From: JAFNAG01 sp963824985
Lineage (GTDB): Bacteria; Acidobacteriota; UBA6911
Direction: 5' to 3'
DNA length: 64,000 bases
NCBI GenBank assembly: GCA_963824985.1
Contig: CAWGRQ010000031.1
Coordinates: 62,001-126,000, forward strand
A model generated the notes under the pieces. The model was not told the origin of the DNA. It saw only the letters and a list, made by a program, of their open reading frames with translations, and ran no database searches. Positions 43,416 through 53,813 of the stretch are shown here, in pieces (position 1 is the stretch's first letter; each line of letters begins with the position of its first letter). The translations under genes were made by a program, and so were the position numbers.

Positions 43416-44834
43416 TCATTTCCTGAGCGTGGCCAGGATCCTGAGGTACCCCTCCTCCTGCCGCAGAATCGCAAAGTCATCGATCCGTTCCAGGGCCACG
43501 CCATCCTGGAATCCTTTGGTGACCGCGGTCTGCAGGGCTTTGATCGCCTCCTTTTTCCTGCCCCAGAGGGAGCAGGCGCGGGCAAGATGATAATAGACCT
43601 GGGGATTGTCGGGCCGGATGCCCGCCATCAGTTCCAACCGCGCCGCGGCGGCACCGTACCGTTTTTCCTGGAAGTCCGCCGAGACTTCCTCATCGAGCAG
43701 AATCCAGAACCGGGTGAGCAGGCGCGCGGCGACCAGGCGGTCGATCTCCCGTTTCGTTTGCTGGGCATCCTTTCTTAAGGTCTCGAAGCGGTTGTTGAGA
43801 CGCTGCATTGCAATCAGGCGATCCCGATCGGCGACCGCATCGCTTATGAGCCCGTAGATCTCCGTTTCGGCCCGCTTCTGCCTCGCCCCGACATCCTTTT
43901 CCTCCGCCATTGCCCTCCGGACATCCCGCCCACGCTCGAGTTGCGCGGCCTTGCTTTTGTACACAGACACATCCTTAAGGCCGTCGAAGTCTTGCGCCAG
44001 CGCGTCATACAGCCGGAATGCGTCGTACAGCCTCTTTTCGGTCTCGCAGGCCTGTGCATCGGTCTCCCGCCGGGAGATCATGCCGGCGATCAGGGCAGCA
44101 TCCATTGCGCGGATTCCGGATTTCATCCCCTGCACTTCCATCCACTCGAGCGCATCCCGGCAGACCGCATCGGGCGGCCATTCATGACCGCCCCCGAAAA
44201 TCTCAACGCTGTGGGGTATTCCGTACCCATCCATCAAACGGTCAAGCGCCTGAAGTTCGGGAAAATAGAAGTCCTCGGTACCGACGGCAACGAACAGGGA
44301 GAACGGCACGGCCGGCGAAGGCTCGATGTTCGGGGGAAAACCCGCACCGCAGGCGATCACACCCGCTACCTTCCCTTTCAGGGCATACCCGATGGCAACG
44401 GAGGCGCGCGCGCCTCCGGACAATCCGGCAAAATAGACCCGGCCGGCATCAAGGGAATATCTCGATTCCGCATCGGTTATGAGCGCATTCACGGCGTCTT
44501 CGACGACCCTGATGGGGCCGTTGCGCGAGTTGTTGGACCCGGCAATGATATACCCGTATTTTTCCGCAGCATCCCGAAAGCGTTGGATCGGCAGCACGCC
44601 CCGGGCGCCGGGATCCAGGGCATAGACGATCGGCCATTTTCTGTCAGGCGAATACTTGGATGGCAGGTAAAGGGCATAGCTTTGCGCGGGATCACGCACA
44701 CAGGTCACGTGTTCCGTGACCATTCCCGGGGCTGGTTGCTGCACATCGGAGGCTGCCGCACTCCGCACCTGGCCCAGCAGCAATACCAGCACGGCAGTTC
44801 GCCACGCCCTCAGGAGGATTTGGTTGGTCCTCAT
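43416..44834 (-). CDS. Exported esterase with TPR-like tail
   Basis: 472 residues with a signal peptide (RTAVLVLLLGQVRSAAAS). Residues ~40-235: a phospholipase/carboxylesterase-like alpha/beta hydrolase, nucleophile elbow GLSGGAR (Ser139), acid Asp188 (VGTEDFYF) and His217 (GGGHEWPP). Residues ~260-460: an all-helical region with many charged coiled segments (ERGRDVRRAMAEEKDVGAR) and TPR-like helices (NPQVYYHLARACSLWGRKKEAIKALQTAV). Probably a periplasmic esterase anchored to a partner through the helical tail. It follows the TonB receptor 2 on the same strand, 67 bp away. Confidence 0.78.
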   Translation of the reverse strand: MRTNQILLRAWRTAVLVLLLGQVRSAAASDVQQPAPGMVTEHVTCVRDPAQSYALYLPSKYSPDRKWPIVYALDPGARGVLPIQRFRDAAEKYGYIIAGSNNSRNGPIRVVEDAVNALITDAESRYSLDAGRVYFAGLSGGARASVAIGYALKGKVAGVIACGAGFPPNIEPSPAVPFSLFVAVGTEDFYFPELQALDRLMDGYGIPHSVEIFGGGHEWPPDAVCRDALEWMEVQGMKSGIRAMDAALIAGMISRRETDAQACETEKRLYDAFRLYDALAQDFDGLKDVSVYKSKAAQLERGRDVRRAMAEEKDVGARQKRAETEIYGLISDAVADRDRLIAMQRLNNRFETLRKDAQQTKREIDRLVAARLLTRFWILLDEEVSADFQEKRYGAAAARLELMAGIRPDNPQVYYHLARACSLWGRKKEAIKALQTAVTKGFQDGVALERIDDFAILRQEEGYLRILATLRK

Positions 44835-44900
44835 GTCCCACCCAGAATGGAAGCAGGGTTTTTGGGAACCCTGCTTCCATGGGGAATACCAACCTGCAGG

Positions 44901-47900
44901 CTAGAAGACGAAATGCATGCCTATTTCGATGCGGCGCGGCTGATTTTGCTGTGACGTGATCACGCCGAAGTTCTGCGGCGATGTCAGGCTCATCCCCGGA
45001 TCGGCAAACTGAACGTGGTTGAACATGTTAAAGAACGCGGCGGTGAACCTGAATGCAACGCTTTCCCGGATCCTGAAAGTGCGAGCCAGGCTCACGTCCA
45101 CGTTCCAGCGGCTCTGACCTCGCAATACGTAATTGCTGACTTTGGTGTCCGCGCTCAGCCGAACTGGACGGAAGGCGGAAAACACGGCGCTGGGATCCGC
45201 GAAGAGGTTTACACCGCTTCCCCCGGTCGCAGGATTGCCGGACGTGGCGACCCCCGTGGTAGTGTTGCCGCTCACATCGAAATTCGGATCGTTGCCGAAC
45301 GAGCCCGGCTGCGCAAGCATAGCTCCGGCCCCTAGCAGTTCCTGGCCTCCGCCGGCCACGCGCAGGGGCAGTCCGCTGTACCAGCTGAAGATCGGCGAAA
45401 CCGACCATCCCTGGATGATGTAGTTGAGGGCGCCGGGCCCTTTGCCGTAAGGCACGCTGTAAGCACTCATGAGGTTGAAGACATATCTTCGATCAAAGAT
45501 CGAGTGGTCCCAGGTGTATCCGAGATCGTAGGAGTTGGTCACGAAGTTGTCGATGTCCTGGTTGACGACGCCGTTGTCGAGGGCATGCGCATAGGTAAAA
45601 TTGGCATTCAGGCTCAGCCCCTTCCAGTCGCGCGTCTTCAAGGAGACAAAACCGCCGTCGTAGCTGGAGCTTCCTACATCAGTGAAATAGTTGAGGCTCC
45701 CAGAATCTGGGTAGCCAGCGCGGTCGCGGGGCCGGTGACGAACGCAGTCTGGATGCTGTTGAACAGGGTAGCGTACTGATTCGACCGGACGTTCCCGCTG
45801 AATCTGGCCAGCACCCCGGCCGTGCAGTTGGGTTGGGATTCGCGCAGTAGCTGCTTCCGGCCAGGATCGCTTCCAGGAACGGCTGGGGAGCGACCGTCTG
45901 GCCGGCCTTGAGCGCCTGGGCCATGTTATCGAACGCCTGCGGCAAAACTCTGCCCTCCGTATTTCATGAAGTAGGGGACCTGGTTCAGCGAGACGCCGGT
46001 GGTGAGTCCGTTTGCGTCGCGGTGAATGTAACCGATTTCCAGGATGGAGCGCCCCGGCAGTTCTCTCTGCATCGACAGGGTGAAGGAGTTGTGCGTCGCC
46101 GGGCGTGTAATTGGGGGTCATCTGCAGCGAATCGTTCGCCGCGGCCTGATTGGCTCCCGGAAAGCCCGAGACCCCGGGCACCATCGGGGATGGCGCCGTG
46201 GACGGGAAGAACCGGAGCAGGTCAATGGAACTGCCGTCGACACCGATGCGGAAATCGGTGCTCGGGTTCACGCCCGAGGTGCCCAGACAGCTGCCGTTGA
46301 TCGACGGGCCGAGACAAAGCAGGGCCTGGCTGAAGCCATAGACCTGGATCGGATTGATCACTTTGTGGACGCCGTTCAACCGGTCATACAGGCGCGCATA
46401 TCCGGTCCGAAGCACGGTCTTCTTTTGGCCGAACAGCTTGCGCAGGACACCCTTGGAAAAGCTCGGATTCCACGCCATGGATACGCGTGGAGCGAAGTTT
46501 GTCCATACGGGATCGTAGGGATACTTCCGATCGGTGGAATTGATCAGCTTCCATCCGATGGCCGGATTGAAAACCTGTCCCCGCCAGGGCGGCGTCCTTC
46601 CGCTGGGACAGGTAACTCTTCAGGATCGATGAGCCCGCCGCTGAGGTAATAGCCGAGAGATTCCTTGCCGTCCACTTCAGTCTGGGGGACATCGGCGCTC
46701 CAGTTCAATCCAAGGTTCATAGTCAGGGAGGGCCCCACCTTCCACGAGTCGTTCAGGTAGAGACTGAATTCGGGATAGCTCTTGTCAACCTTGGGAGGAG
46801 TCCCGATCGGGTTGGCATTGAGGCTGCCGTCGCGAGTTCCCACCTGAACGGCGCGGTCGGTCATGCCCAAGATCGCGGCATAGAAGCTGTTCCAGCTGCT
46901 GACCTGCGCGGATGGGAGGCAGTTCGTGGTGACGGTGCTGCTGCAGGCCGGCGGCCGGTAGGTGGCGGGGATGTTGATGCCGCTTCCCGGACGTGATGAA
47001 ATACATCGGCACCGTAAGAGCGGACTGCTGATCATCGCGCCAGAACTGGATGGCGTTGCGACGGTAGGATCCGCCGAACTGCAGCAGATGGGTTCCCTTG
47101 ACCCACGCCAAGTTCTCGCTCAATGTGTAGTGATGCCCGCGCCATTCCCGCTGCCGGATACTCCCGATGGCGAGGTTGGTAGGAGTCATGTCGCTGGGCA
47201 AAGAAAGCGCGGCCGCAGCTCCGGATACCTGCGGTCTGGCGCTGTCGGTCTGCCAGTACCAGTAGTCGCGCAGGTAACTGAAATTGGTTTCGTTGGTGAT
47301 CATTGGGGTGAAGGATCCCGTCAATCCGAAGACCAGCGTAAGCGCGGCTCGCGCGGAATCATGGCCGTCGGAGGCAGCCTGCCCCTTCTGGTTTCCCGGA
47401 ACGAAGCCGCCGATATCGGTCTGGCGCGATTCGGTGCGCTGCTCCGTATAAAAACGATAGCTGCCGTAAACGCCCAGTTCTGGGTGATGGCATGATCCAG
47501 CCGGAACACGGCAAAATCAGAATCATTCGGCATAGAGACGGGAGAGCTGAAGCCGATGGTGTTCAAGCCGTCCCCCGTCGACGGTGTCATTGCCGGTCGG
47601 CATGTACTTGGACCACATGTCGTTGATCACCGGGTTGAGACCGATCCCACGCGGATCACACGGTGGGTGCCGGTGGCCCCGCACTGAGTGGAGGTCTTCA
47701 GATTGTAAGACACGATGTTACCGGCCCCGTCGCGGAATCGCAGAATCCCCTGCTTCAGTGTGTCTGTCGGGACGGTTCTGCTCACCTGGGTATAGTCGCG
47801 CCGCCGCCGGCCCTCGTAGTGGAAGAAGAATTGAGTTTCCAGTCTCTTGTGGAGCCCCGGCAGGGGACCGCCAAGCTGGCGCCAAACCTGTTGTCTCTGG

Positions 47901-48797
47901 TTTCCGGACGCAGCTGCTTCAGCCGGTTGCGCTGTCCAGGAATTGGCATTGAGGTTGTCGTTCTGCAGATAGTCGTACGCGGAGCCATGATACTTGTCGG
48001 TCCCGCTCTTGGTCACCAGCATGACCTGGCTGCCGCCGGCTCCGCTGAAGCTTGCCATCTGGTTTGTGGTGCCGACGCGGAATTCCCGGATGCTCTCCGA
48101 CGGAGTCGGAATCGCGCCTTCCGACGTGCCGTTGAAATTGTTCCAGTAATCCGAATTGCCCGAGACGCCGGAGGTTATGTTGCCGCCGTCGAGCACATAG
48201 ACATTCTGGTCGCTCTGCGCCCCGGCAACCTGTCCTCCATATCGGCTGCTGCGCGTTCCTTCGCCTTCGACCGGTGTCGCGCTCGGCTGCAGCAGCAGCA
48301 GACTGGTCACGTTCCGGTCGATACTCGGCAGCAGCTCGAGCATCTGGCCGCCCAGCGTATCCCCGACTGTGGCGTCGAGGGTCTGCAGCGCCGCTCCGGC
48401 GCTGGCCGTGACCACCACTTGCTCGGTGGCCAGCCCGATTTTGAGCTGGAAATCGATTGTGAATGACTTGGAAATTTCGACCGCCAGACTCGTGATAACC
48501 GACTTCTGGAATCCAGAAGCCGCGGCAGTAGACGGAGTAATTGCCGGGCCGGACCGCCGTGAAGGTGTAGCGACCGACATCGTTCGTAACCGTGGTTCGG
48601 GCTACATTGGTGGCCGTGTCAATAAGTTCGATGTCGGCGCCGGGGACAACCGCTCCGGACGGATCCTTAACCATGCCCAGAACCGTTCCGGTGCTGGCCG
48701 TTTGTGCCTGAACCGGATGCGAAGTCAAGAACGTTACGAACAACAGAGCCAGTCCCACTCGGGCGACTCGATTCATATTCCAGCTTGATACTTTCAT
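44901..48797 (-). pseudogene. TonB-dependent receptor 2 (Oar-like), at least eight frameshifts
   Basis: From ATG 48797 (SD GGAG at 8 nt). Signal peptide region VGLALLFVTFLTSHPVQAQ, carboxypeptidase-regulatory domain (GTVLGMVKDPSGAVVPGAD, DVGRYTFTAVRPGNY), plug with LLPSIDRNVTSLLLLQP and YVLDGGNITSG, barrel strands to the terminal aromatic PRRIEIGMHFVF. The reading frame changes near 48530, 47660, 47590, 47450, 46990, 46620, 46570, 46110 and once or twice more before about 45690. After each change the family sequence continues without loss. Length (3.9 kb) equals an intact receptor, so nothing large is missing. If the breaks are real the gene is dead; if assembly errors, it is a normal receptor. 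It is upstream of the exported esterase. Confidence 0.82.
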
Positions 48798-49761
48798 CTG
48801 TGGCACTCCTTGGAGTAACTCCTAAACGACAGATTCGCAGCCCCTGTCATCCTTCTCCGGAGAGGCGAGCCCTCCAGCAGACTTTCCATGGAACGAGGCC
48901 TGCATCTGTTTTCGGCGAACACGGCATCGATGTCGATTTGCCGGCGCACGTGAACATGCGGGCGCGTTGACGTTCGCCACCATGCCGGACGACCATTCCG
49001 CGCCGGCCGCCTGGGATTGGGCGATAACGCCCTCCGAATGGCGCGGCTGCTCTGCAGCACGGCCCCCGGGTTCGCTGGCATGCGCGGCGCATCCAAACGC
49101 ATCATTTGTTCGCGACGGGAGAGCTCCGCGCCCGTCGTTCACCATCTGATTCCGTCTTTTGAAATTTTTATCCGCTATGGTGAATGCTAACCTTCGATGC
49201 CCCTGATGCCAACAACTTTTTTTCGGTTATGGCATTTTTGCGTTCGGCTCCGGAGGCACAACCTATCCGCGTGCTTGGATATCTCCGCGTGTAGCCTCCT
49301 TGCGCTAAAAATCGGGTTGCATGATGCCATGCCCTCTGGAGCACCGCAGGTGCGAAGGTACTCGCGCCAAAGTGGACCTGTATTCCGGGCAGACCCTGAG
49401 GCTTCCTTCGATTCAGTAACGCTTCGCAGCCCGTGCATGCGCAACTCAGCCGGTCGCATTACTTCGCTCGCCTCGAGACGCCCGGCCCTGCGGTTCTCCC
49501 GCCTCGGATCAGATTAATTGAGATTTACACGAGCTATGGTGTGATCTTATATCTCTCCATGCACCCGATGCCAAGAACTATTTTCGGGGATGCTTTTTGG
49601 CATTCATCCCCCAGGCAATCCATCTTCGTCGTCCTCCATCGCAACCTACCGGTCCGAATTTTGATGCTTGCAGATCGACAACCAGATCGGTCAGGATGTA
49701 AGCACAAGCAGGCTCCGGAGAGTGAGTATTCCAAATTGGAAGGAGTTCGAGGAGGCGGCAT
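48798..49761. other. Long intergenic region with an imperfect internal duplication
   Basis: 964 bp between divergent genes. No gene was recognised. Segments 49174-49238 and 49533-49604 resemble each other (GCTATGGTG, GATGCC(A)A, TTTTTCGG and TGGCATT blocks), about 360 bp apart. The distal part carries the GAGGAGG ribosome site of the 49762 gene. Confidence 0.45.
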
Positions 49762-51639
49762 ATGAGGTTGTTTCGGTCCGTCACGATCATCGTTTGGTGC
49801 ATTGTTATCGCGATCACCTTCCAGAGGCAACCCTCTGCCCAGACAACCGCACAGCAGCCGGCATACAACGTAAAGGACCATTATGCGAAATCGGAGATCA
49901 TGGTCCCCATGCGTGACGGGATCAAGCTGTTCACGATCGTGTATGCTCCCAGAGACCGATCGCAAAAGTATCCTATCCTGATCACCAGGACGGCATACGG
50001 CATCCCGCCGTACGGCCCCGACAATTACAGGAATGTTGTCGGTCCGAACAACGAATTTGCCCGCGAAGGCTACATCGTCGTCTACCAGGATTGCCGCGGT
50101 AAATTCCGCTCGGAGGGGGAGTTCATTCACCATCGCCCCTATGTCAAGGGACAAGTCAATGAGAGCACGGACACCTACGATACAATCGATTGGCTTTTAA
50201 AAAACGTTCCGAACCACAACGGTCGTGTCGGTCAATGGGGAATTTCCTGGGGGGGATGGGAAGTCTCGCAGGGGATGATCGATGCCCATCCGGCCCTGAG
50301 AGCTTCTTCGCCGCAATCGCCGCCGCAGGATCAGTTCCTCGGGGACGATCATCATTCCGGAGGCGCCTTCCAGTTGATGTATGCCTTTGCCTGGATGTCC
50401 GGGAATGCGCGCGCGCGCTCCGCACCAACCGATCAGCCGATCGGCCCGTTCGACTACGGGACTCCCGACGGCTACGACTTCTTTATGCGGCTTGGTGCCG
50501 CCGCCAACGCGCGCCGGTTTTTCGCCGACGACGTCCCCACCTGGAACGACTATATGGCGCACGGCACCTATGATGAATACTGGCAGTCACGAAATGTCCC
50601 CAAGGATCTCAACAACATCAACCATCCGGTTCTGATCGTCGCCGGGTGGTTTGATGCGCAGGACTTCTATGGTCCCTTCCGCATGTACCGCGCCCTGATC
50701 GAAAAAAATCCCCGTAACATAACCTATTTTGTTATCGGCCCTTGGCTGCATGGCGGCTATGCACGGATGGACGGCGACACCCTGGGCAATATCTCATTCG
50801 GCTCCAAGACCGGAGTTTATTATCGCGAACAGATCGAACTCCCCTTCTTCAACTACTACCTGAAGGATAAGGGAGAAATGAACCTCCCCAAAGTGGCCGC
50901 CTTCGAGACCGGCAGGAATGCCTGGCGGGCCGGCGACAACTGGCCGCCTGCGGCTGCCCGGCCGTTAAATTCTACCTGGATGCCGAGTCGCGGCTTTCCC
51001 TTGACCAGCCTCGGAATGCGGCCATACAGGCGTTTGATTCCTATGTCAGCGATCCTGCCAAGCCGGTCCCATACTCCGCGGAGATCCGAACGATCGAGGG
51101 ACACCTGTTCATGGTGGAAGATCAGCGCTTTGCCTGGACACGGCCGGACGTCCTTTATTACCAGACCGAGCCGCTGAAAGAAGATCTGACGATCGCCGGG
51201 CCCATCGCCGCCAATCTCCATGTCTCGACCACTGGGACCGACTCTGACTTCGTGGTGAAACTTATCGACGTTTATCCGGGAAACGCGCCGGACCCGCAAC
51301 CGAATCCGCAGAATGTCCGTATGGGGGGTTTTCAGATGCTGCTGGCGGGAGATATCCTCAGAGCCAAGTTCCGGAACAGCTTTACGAATCCCGAACCGAT
51401 AGTGCCGGACAGGATCACCAGCCTTGAGTTCCCGTCTGGGAGACAGGTATCACACCTTTCTTAAAGGGCACCGCATCATGGTGCAGGTGCAGAGCTCCTG
51501 GTTTCCGCTGTTTGACCGCAATCCGCAGAAGTTCGTGGACATCTATCACGCTCGGGAATCGGATTATCAGAAGGCGACCCAGAAGATTTTCCGGTCAGTG
51601 CAATCGCCGTCCTATGTATCCGTAAACGTCATCCGATAA
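49762..51639 (+). pseudogene. CocE/NonD (X-Pro-dipeptidyl-peptidase S15-type) hydrolase, two frameshifts
   Basis: About 625 residues in three frames. Signal peptide SVTIIVWCIVIAITFQRQPSAQ. Alpha/beta hydrolase of the alpha-amino-acid ester hydrolase/cocaine esterase type: MRDGIKLFTIVYAP, YIVVYQDCRGKFRSEGEF, nucleophile elbow GISWGGW (Ser162), Asp298 (GWFDAQDF) and His330 (GPWLHGG). The C-terminal jelly-roll (RFAWTRPDVLYYQTEPL, DSDFVVKLIDVYPGN, GHRIMVQVQSSWFPLFDRNP) lies in the shifted frames after ~50960 and ~51440. All catalytic residues are in the first frame. Probably a secreted peptide/ester hydrolase. Convergent with the fucosidase; a REP palindrome follows 8 bp after the stop. Confidence 0.85.
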
Positions 51640-51646
51640 CGGGAAA

Positions 51647-51739
51647 TTTCGGGGACAGGCGCCATGACTTCGAAAGTAGTCGCGATCTACCGAATTTTGC
51701 TCTCGCGGAATTTCGAGGTTAAGGCGCCTGTTCCCGAAA
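51647..51739. repeat. REP-like palindrome, GGGGACAGGCGCC arms
   Basis: Arms 51647-51663 and 51723-51739 (16 of 17 complementary), with an inner ACTTCGAAA/TTTCGAGGT pairing. It lies exactly between convergent genes (stops at 51639 and 51740) and may act as a bidirectional terminator. Confidence 0.75.
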
Positions 51740-53800
51740 CTACTGATGAAATAGCGAGTTGACCGGCACCGGCCGTCTGGTTATCACGGCACTGGAGTAT
51801 TCGATCCTGATATCCAATCCGCCGGTCTTGTTGAAGTATGTAACCCGAATCGGGTGCAGGCCGGCAGCCAGCGCAATAACTCCCCGCTTTTCCTGGGCGC
51901 CGTGCAACCCGTCATTGTCGACGACCAGATCCTCCCCGATGTAGAGGCGGCTGCCATCGTCGGAAATGGTGTAAAACGCGTACACCCCATCCGCGGGGAC
52001 GCGAATGTAGCCCGTGTATTCGAACCCGAAATGCTCGGGCTTCTTGCGCGCCGAGAGCTGGAAGCCGGGCAGGATCCCTTTGGCCACGGGCGCGAGGGCG
52101 CGAAAGTCAGGGAGCCTGTCCCAATCACCTTCAAAATACCCGTACCGAACACCGCCGGCCAACCGATCCACGGCAGTCGCGGCCCGGGGCGCAACCCTGG
52201 TGAAACTCGCCTTTGCGACACCACTCACAGGTTGCCGGTTGCGGAAGCACCGCGCGGATACAACCGATGAATTGGTCAAAACTATTTTGCCCGCGACCAC
52301 TGGAGAATCCGGGCCGGGGATGCTTCCATCCAGGGTGTGACGAATCTCCACCCCCTCGCGATCCGACTTGATGCCGACCTGAAGGCTGTCGACGAAAATC
52401 TCGAACTCGCTCTCGATGGTTGGCGGATTATTTATATCCGCCTTGCCGGCCACGTCCAGCGCCACCACGCTGTCGACGGCATCCGGGGGCGTGCGCGGCA
52501 GGCGGATCACGAGCGTGTCCTCTGTTCGGCCGACGGGCAGCATCGCCCGGTTGCCGTCGGATAGCAGATACGCTGCCGTCGGCGTGTTGAGGATTCCGGG
52601 AACCACGAGCATTCCGTCAGCCGGCCAGTCGAATACGTGCAGGTACAGGCGTGTGCCCGCCGCGACGGTTTTCGTCGTACAACGCCCCCAACTCAATTCC
52701 CGGAATGGGCTGGCGCCCGTGGCGTAGATCGACTCGGCATTGACATCCATCCATTGGCCGATCTCGCGCAGTCGGTCGATGCTCGCCTGCGGGAACAGCC
52801 CCTCGGCGGTCGGCCCGACATTGAGAAGGAGATTGCCTCCTTTGGAAGCGATGTCGGCGAGCATGCGGACCAGTGTCTTCGTGGACTTCCAGTTCTGATC
52901 CGCTTTGTTGTAACCCCAATTGTCATTCATCGTCATGCACGATTCCCAGTCGACTCCGGGAATCCCGGTAGCCGGGACCTGCTGTTCCGGAGTGCCGAAA
53001 TCGCCGCCGAACTCCCCTTCCTTTGTAAGCCCCTCCATGCCGCTGCGACCGGCCCCGACGCGGTTATTCACCAGCATCGCGGGACGCAGGGAACGAACAT
53101 AGGCATATAGATCGCGCCCGTAATCCTGATTCCAGGTTTGTTCCCACTCGCCGTCGAACCAGAGCACGCCGATATCCCCATATTTGGTGACCAGCTCCCG
53201 CACCTGGTTCTTTATGTAGGCAACGTACCGGTCGAAGTCCGCCCCTGCCGCAGGCCGGTCTGTTTCCCAGTCCCGCCTGGGCAGATAATCCGGGTGATGC
53301 CAATCCATGATGGAGTAATACCAGCAGATCCGGACTCCCTGTTTGCGGCCGGCATCGGCGAGCTCCTTCAGGATATCCCGCTTGAAGGGGGTGGCGGCGA
53401 TATCAAAATCGGTATACTGGGAATCAAAGAGGCAGAAACCGTCGTGGTGTTTGGAGGTGATGACGATGTACTTCATGCCGGCGGCCTTGGCCCGCTCCAC
53501 CCATTCTTCGGCGTTGAAATTGACCGGATTGAACCGGCTGACGAACTTGTTGTATTCAGCCAGGGGGATCTGGGCGGTGGTGCGGATCCACTCGGCGTGA
53601 TTGGTTTTTCCCTGCCACTCACCTGCCGGTACTGAATAAAGACCCCAGTGAATGAAAAGTCCGAAGCGCGCTTCGCGCCACCACTGCATCCGGGCATCGT
53701 GCCCGCCGGCGCTCTCGCGCTGGGCCAGGAGACCAGCGGCGCAGGCCAGCGCCGACAGCGCGAGCGCTCCAACCAGGATTGGTAGGCATTTCCTATACAT
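51740..53800 (-). CDS. Alpha-L-fucosidase (GH29) with PA14-like C-terminus
   Basis: About 686 residues from ATG 53800 (GAGG at 8 nt; a GTG at 53809 is also in frame). Signal peptide ILVGALALSALACAAG. GH29 TIM barrel (~40-380): ARFGLFIHWGLYSVPAGEW (fucose-binding His/Trp), KYIVITSKHHDGF, and nucleophile Asp in GVLWFDGEWE (Asp216). A beta-sandwich (~390-500), a chitobiase-like piece (HTLDGSIPGPDSP) and a PA14-type domain (YGYFEGDWDRLPDF, ADGVYAFYTISDDGSRLYI) follow, suggesting carbohydrate binding. It removes alpha-L-fucose from glycans in the periplasm or outside. The POT transporter gene ends 13 bp upstream: an operon. Confidence 0.9.
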   Translation of the reverse strand: MYRKCLPILVGALALSALACAAGLLAQRESAGGHDARMQWWREARFGLFIHWGLYSVPAGEWQGKTNHAEWIRTTAQIPLAEYNKFVSRFNPVNFNAEEWVERAKAAGMKYIVITSKHHDGFCLFDSQYTDFDIAATPFKRDILKELADAGRKQGVRICWYYSIMDWHHPDYLPRRDWETDRPAAGADFDRYVAYIKNQVRELVTKYGDIGVLWFDGEWEQTWNQDYGRDLYAYVRSLRPAMLVNNRVGAGRSGMEGLTKEGEFGGDFGTPEQQVPATGIPGVDWESCMTMNDNWGYNKADQNWKSTKTLVRMLADIASKGGNLLLNVGPTAEGLFPQASIDRLREIGQWMDVNAESIYATGASPFRELSWGRCTTKTVAAGTRLYLHVFDWPADGMLVVPGILNTPTAAYLLSDGNRAMLPVGRTEDTLVIRLPRTPPDAVDSVVALDVAGKADINNPPTIESEFEIFVDSLQVGIKSDREGVEIRHTLDGSIPGPDSPVVAGKIVLTNSSVVSARCFRNRQPVSGVAKASFTRVAPRAATAVDRLAGGVRYGYFEGDWDRLPDFRALAPVAKGILPGFQLSARKKPEHFGFEYTGYIRVPADGVYAFYTISDDGSRLYIGEDLVVDNDGLHGAQEKRGVIALAAGLHPIRVTYFNKTGGLDIRIEYSSAVITRRPVPVNSLFHQ

Positions 53801-53813
53801 GCGCGTCACCTCA

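Noticed and set aside
42694..43419. A 241-codon minus-strand frame inside the 41836 gene
   Set aside because: Antisense to an intact gene with better codon use and a ribosome site.
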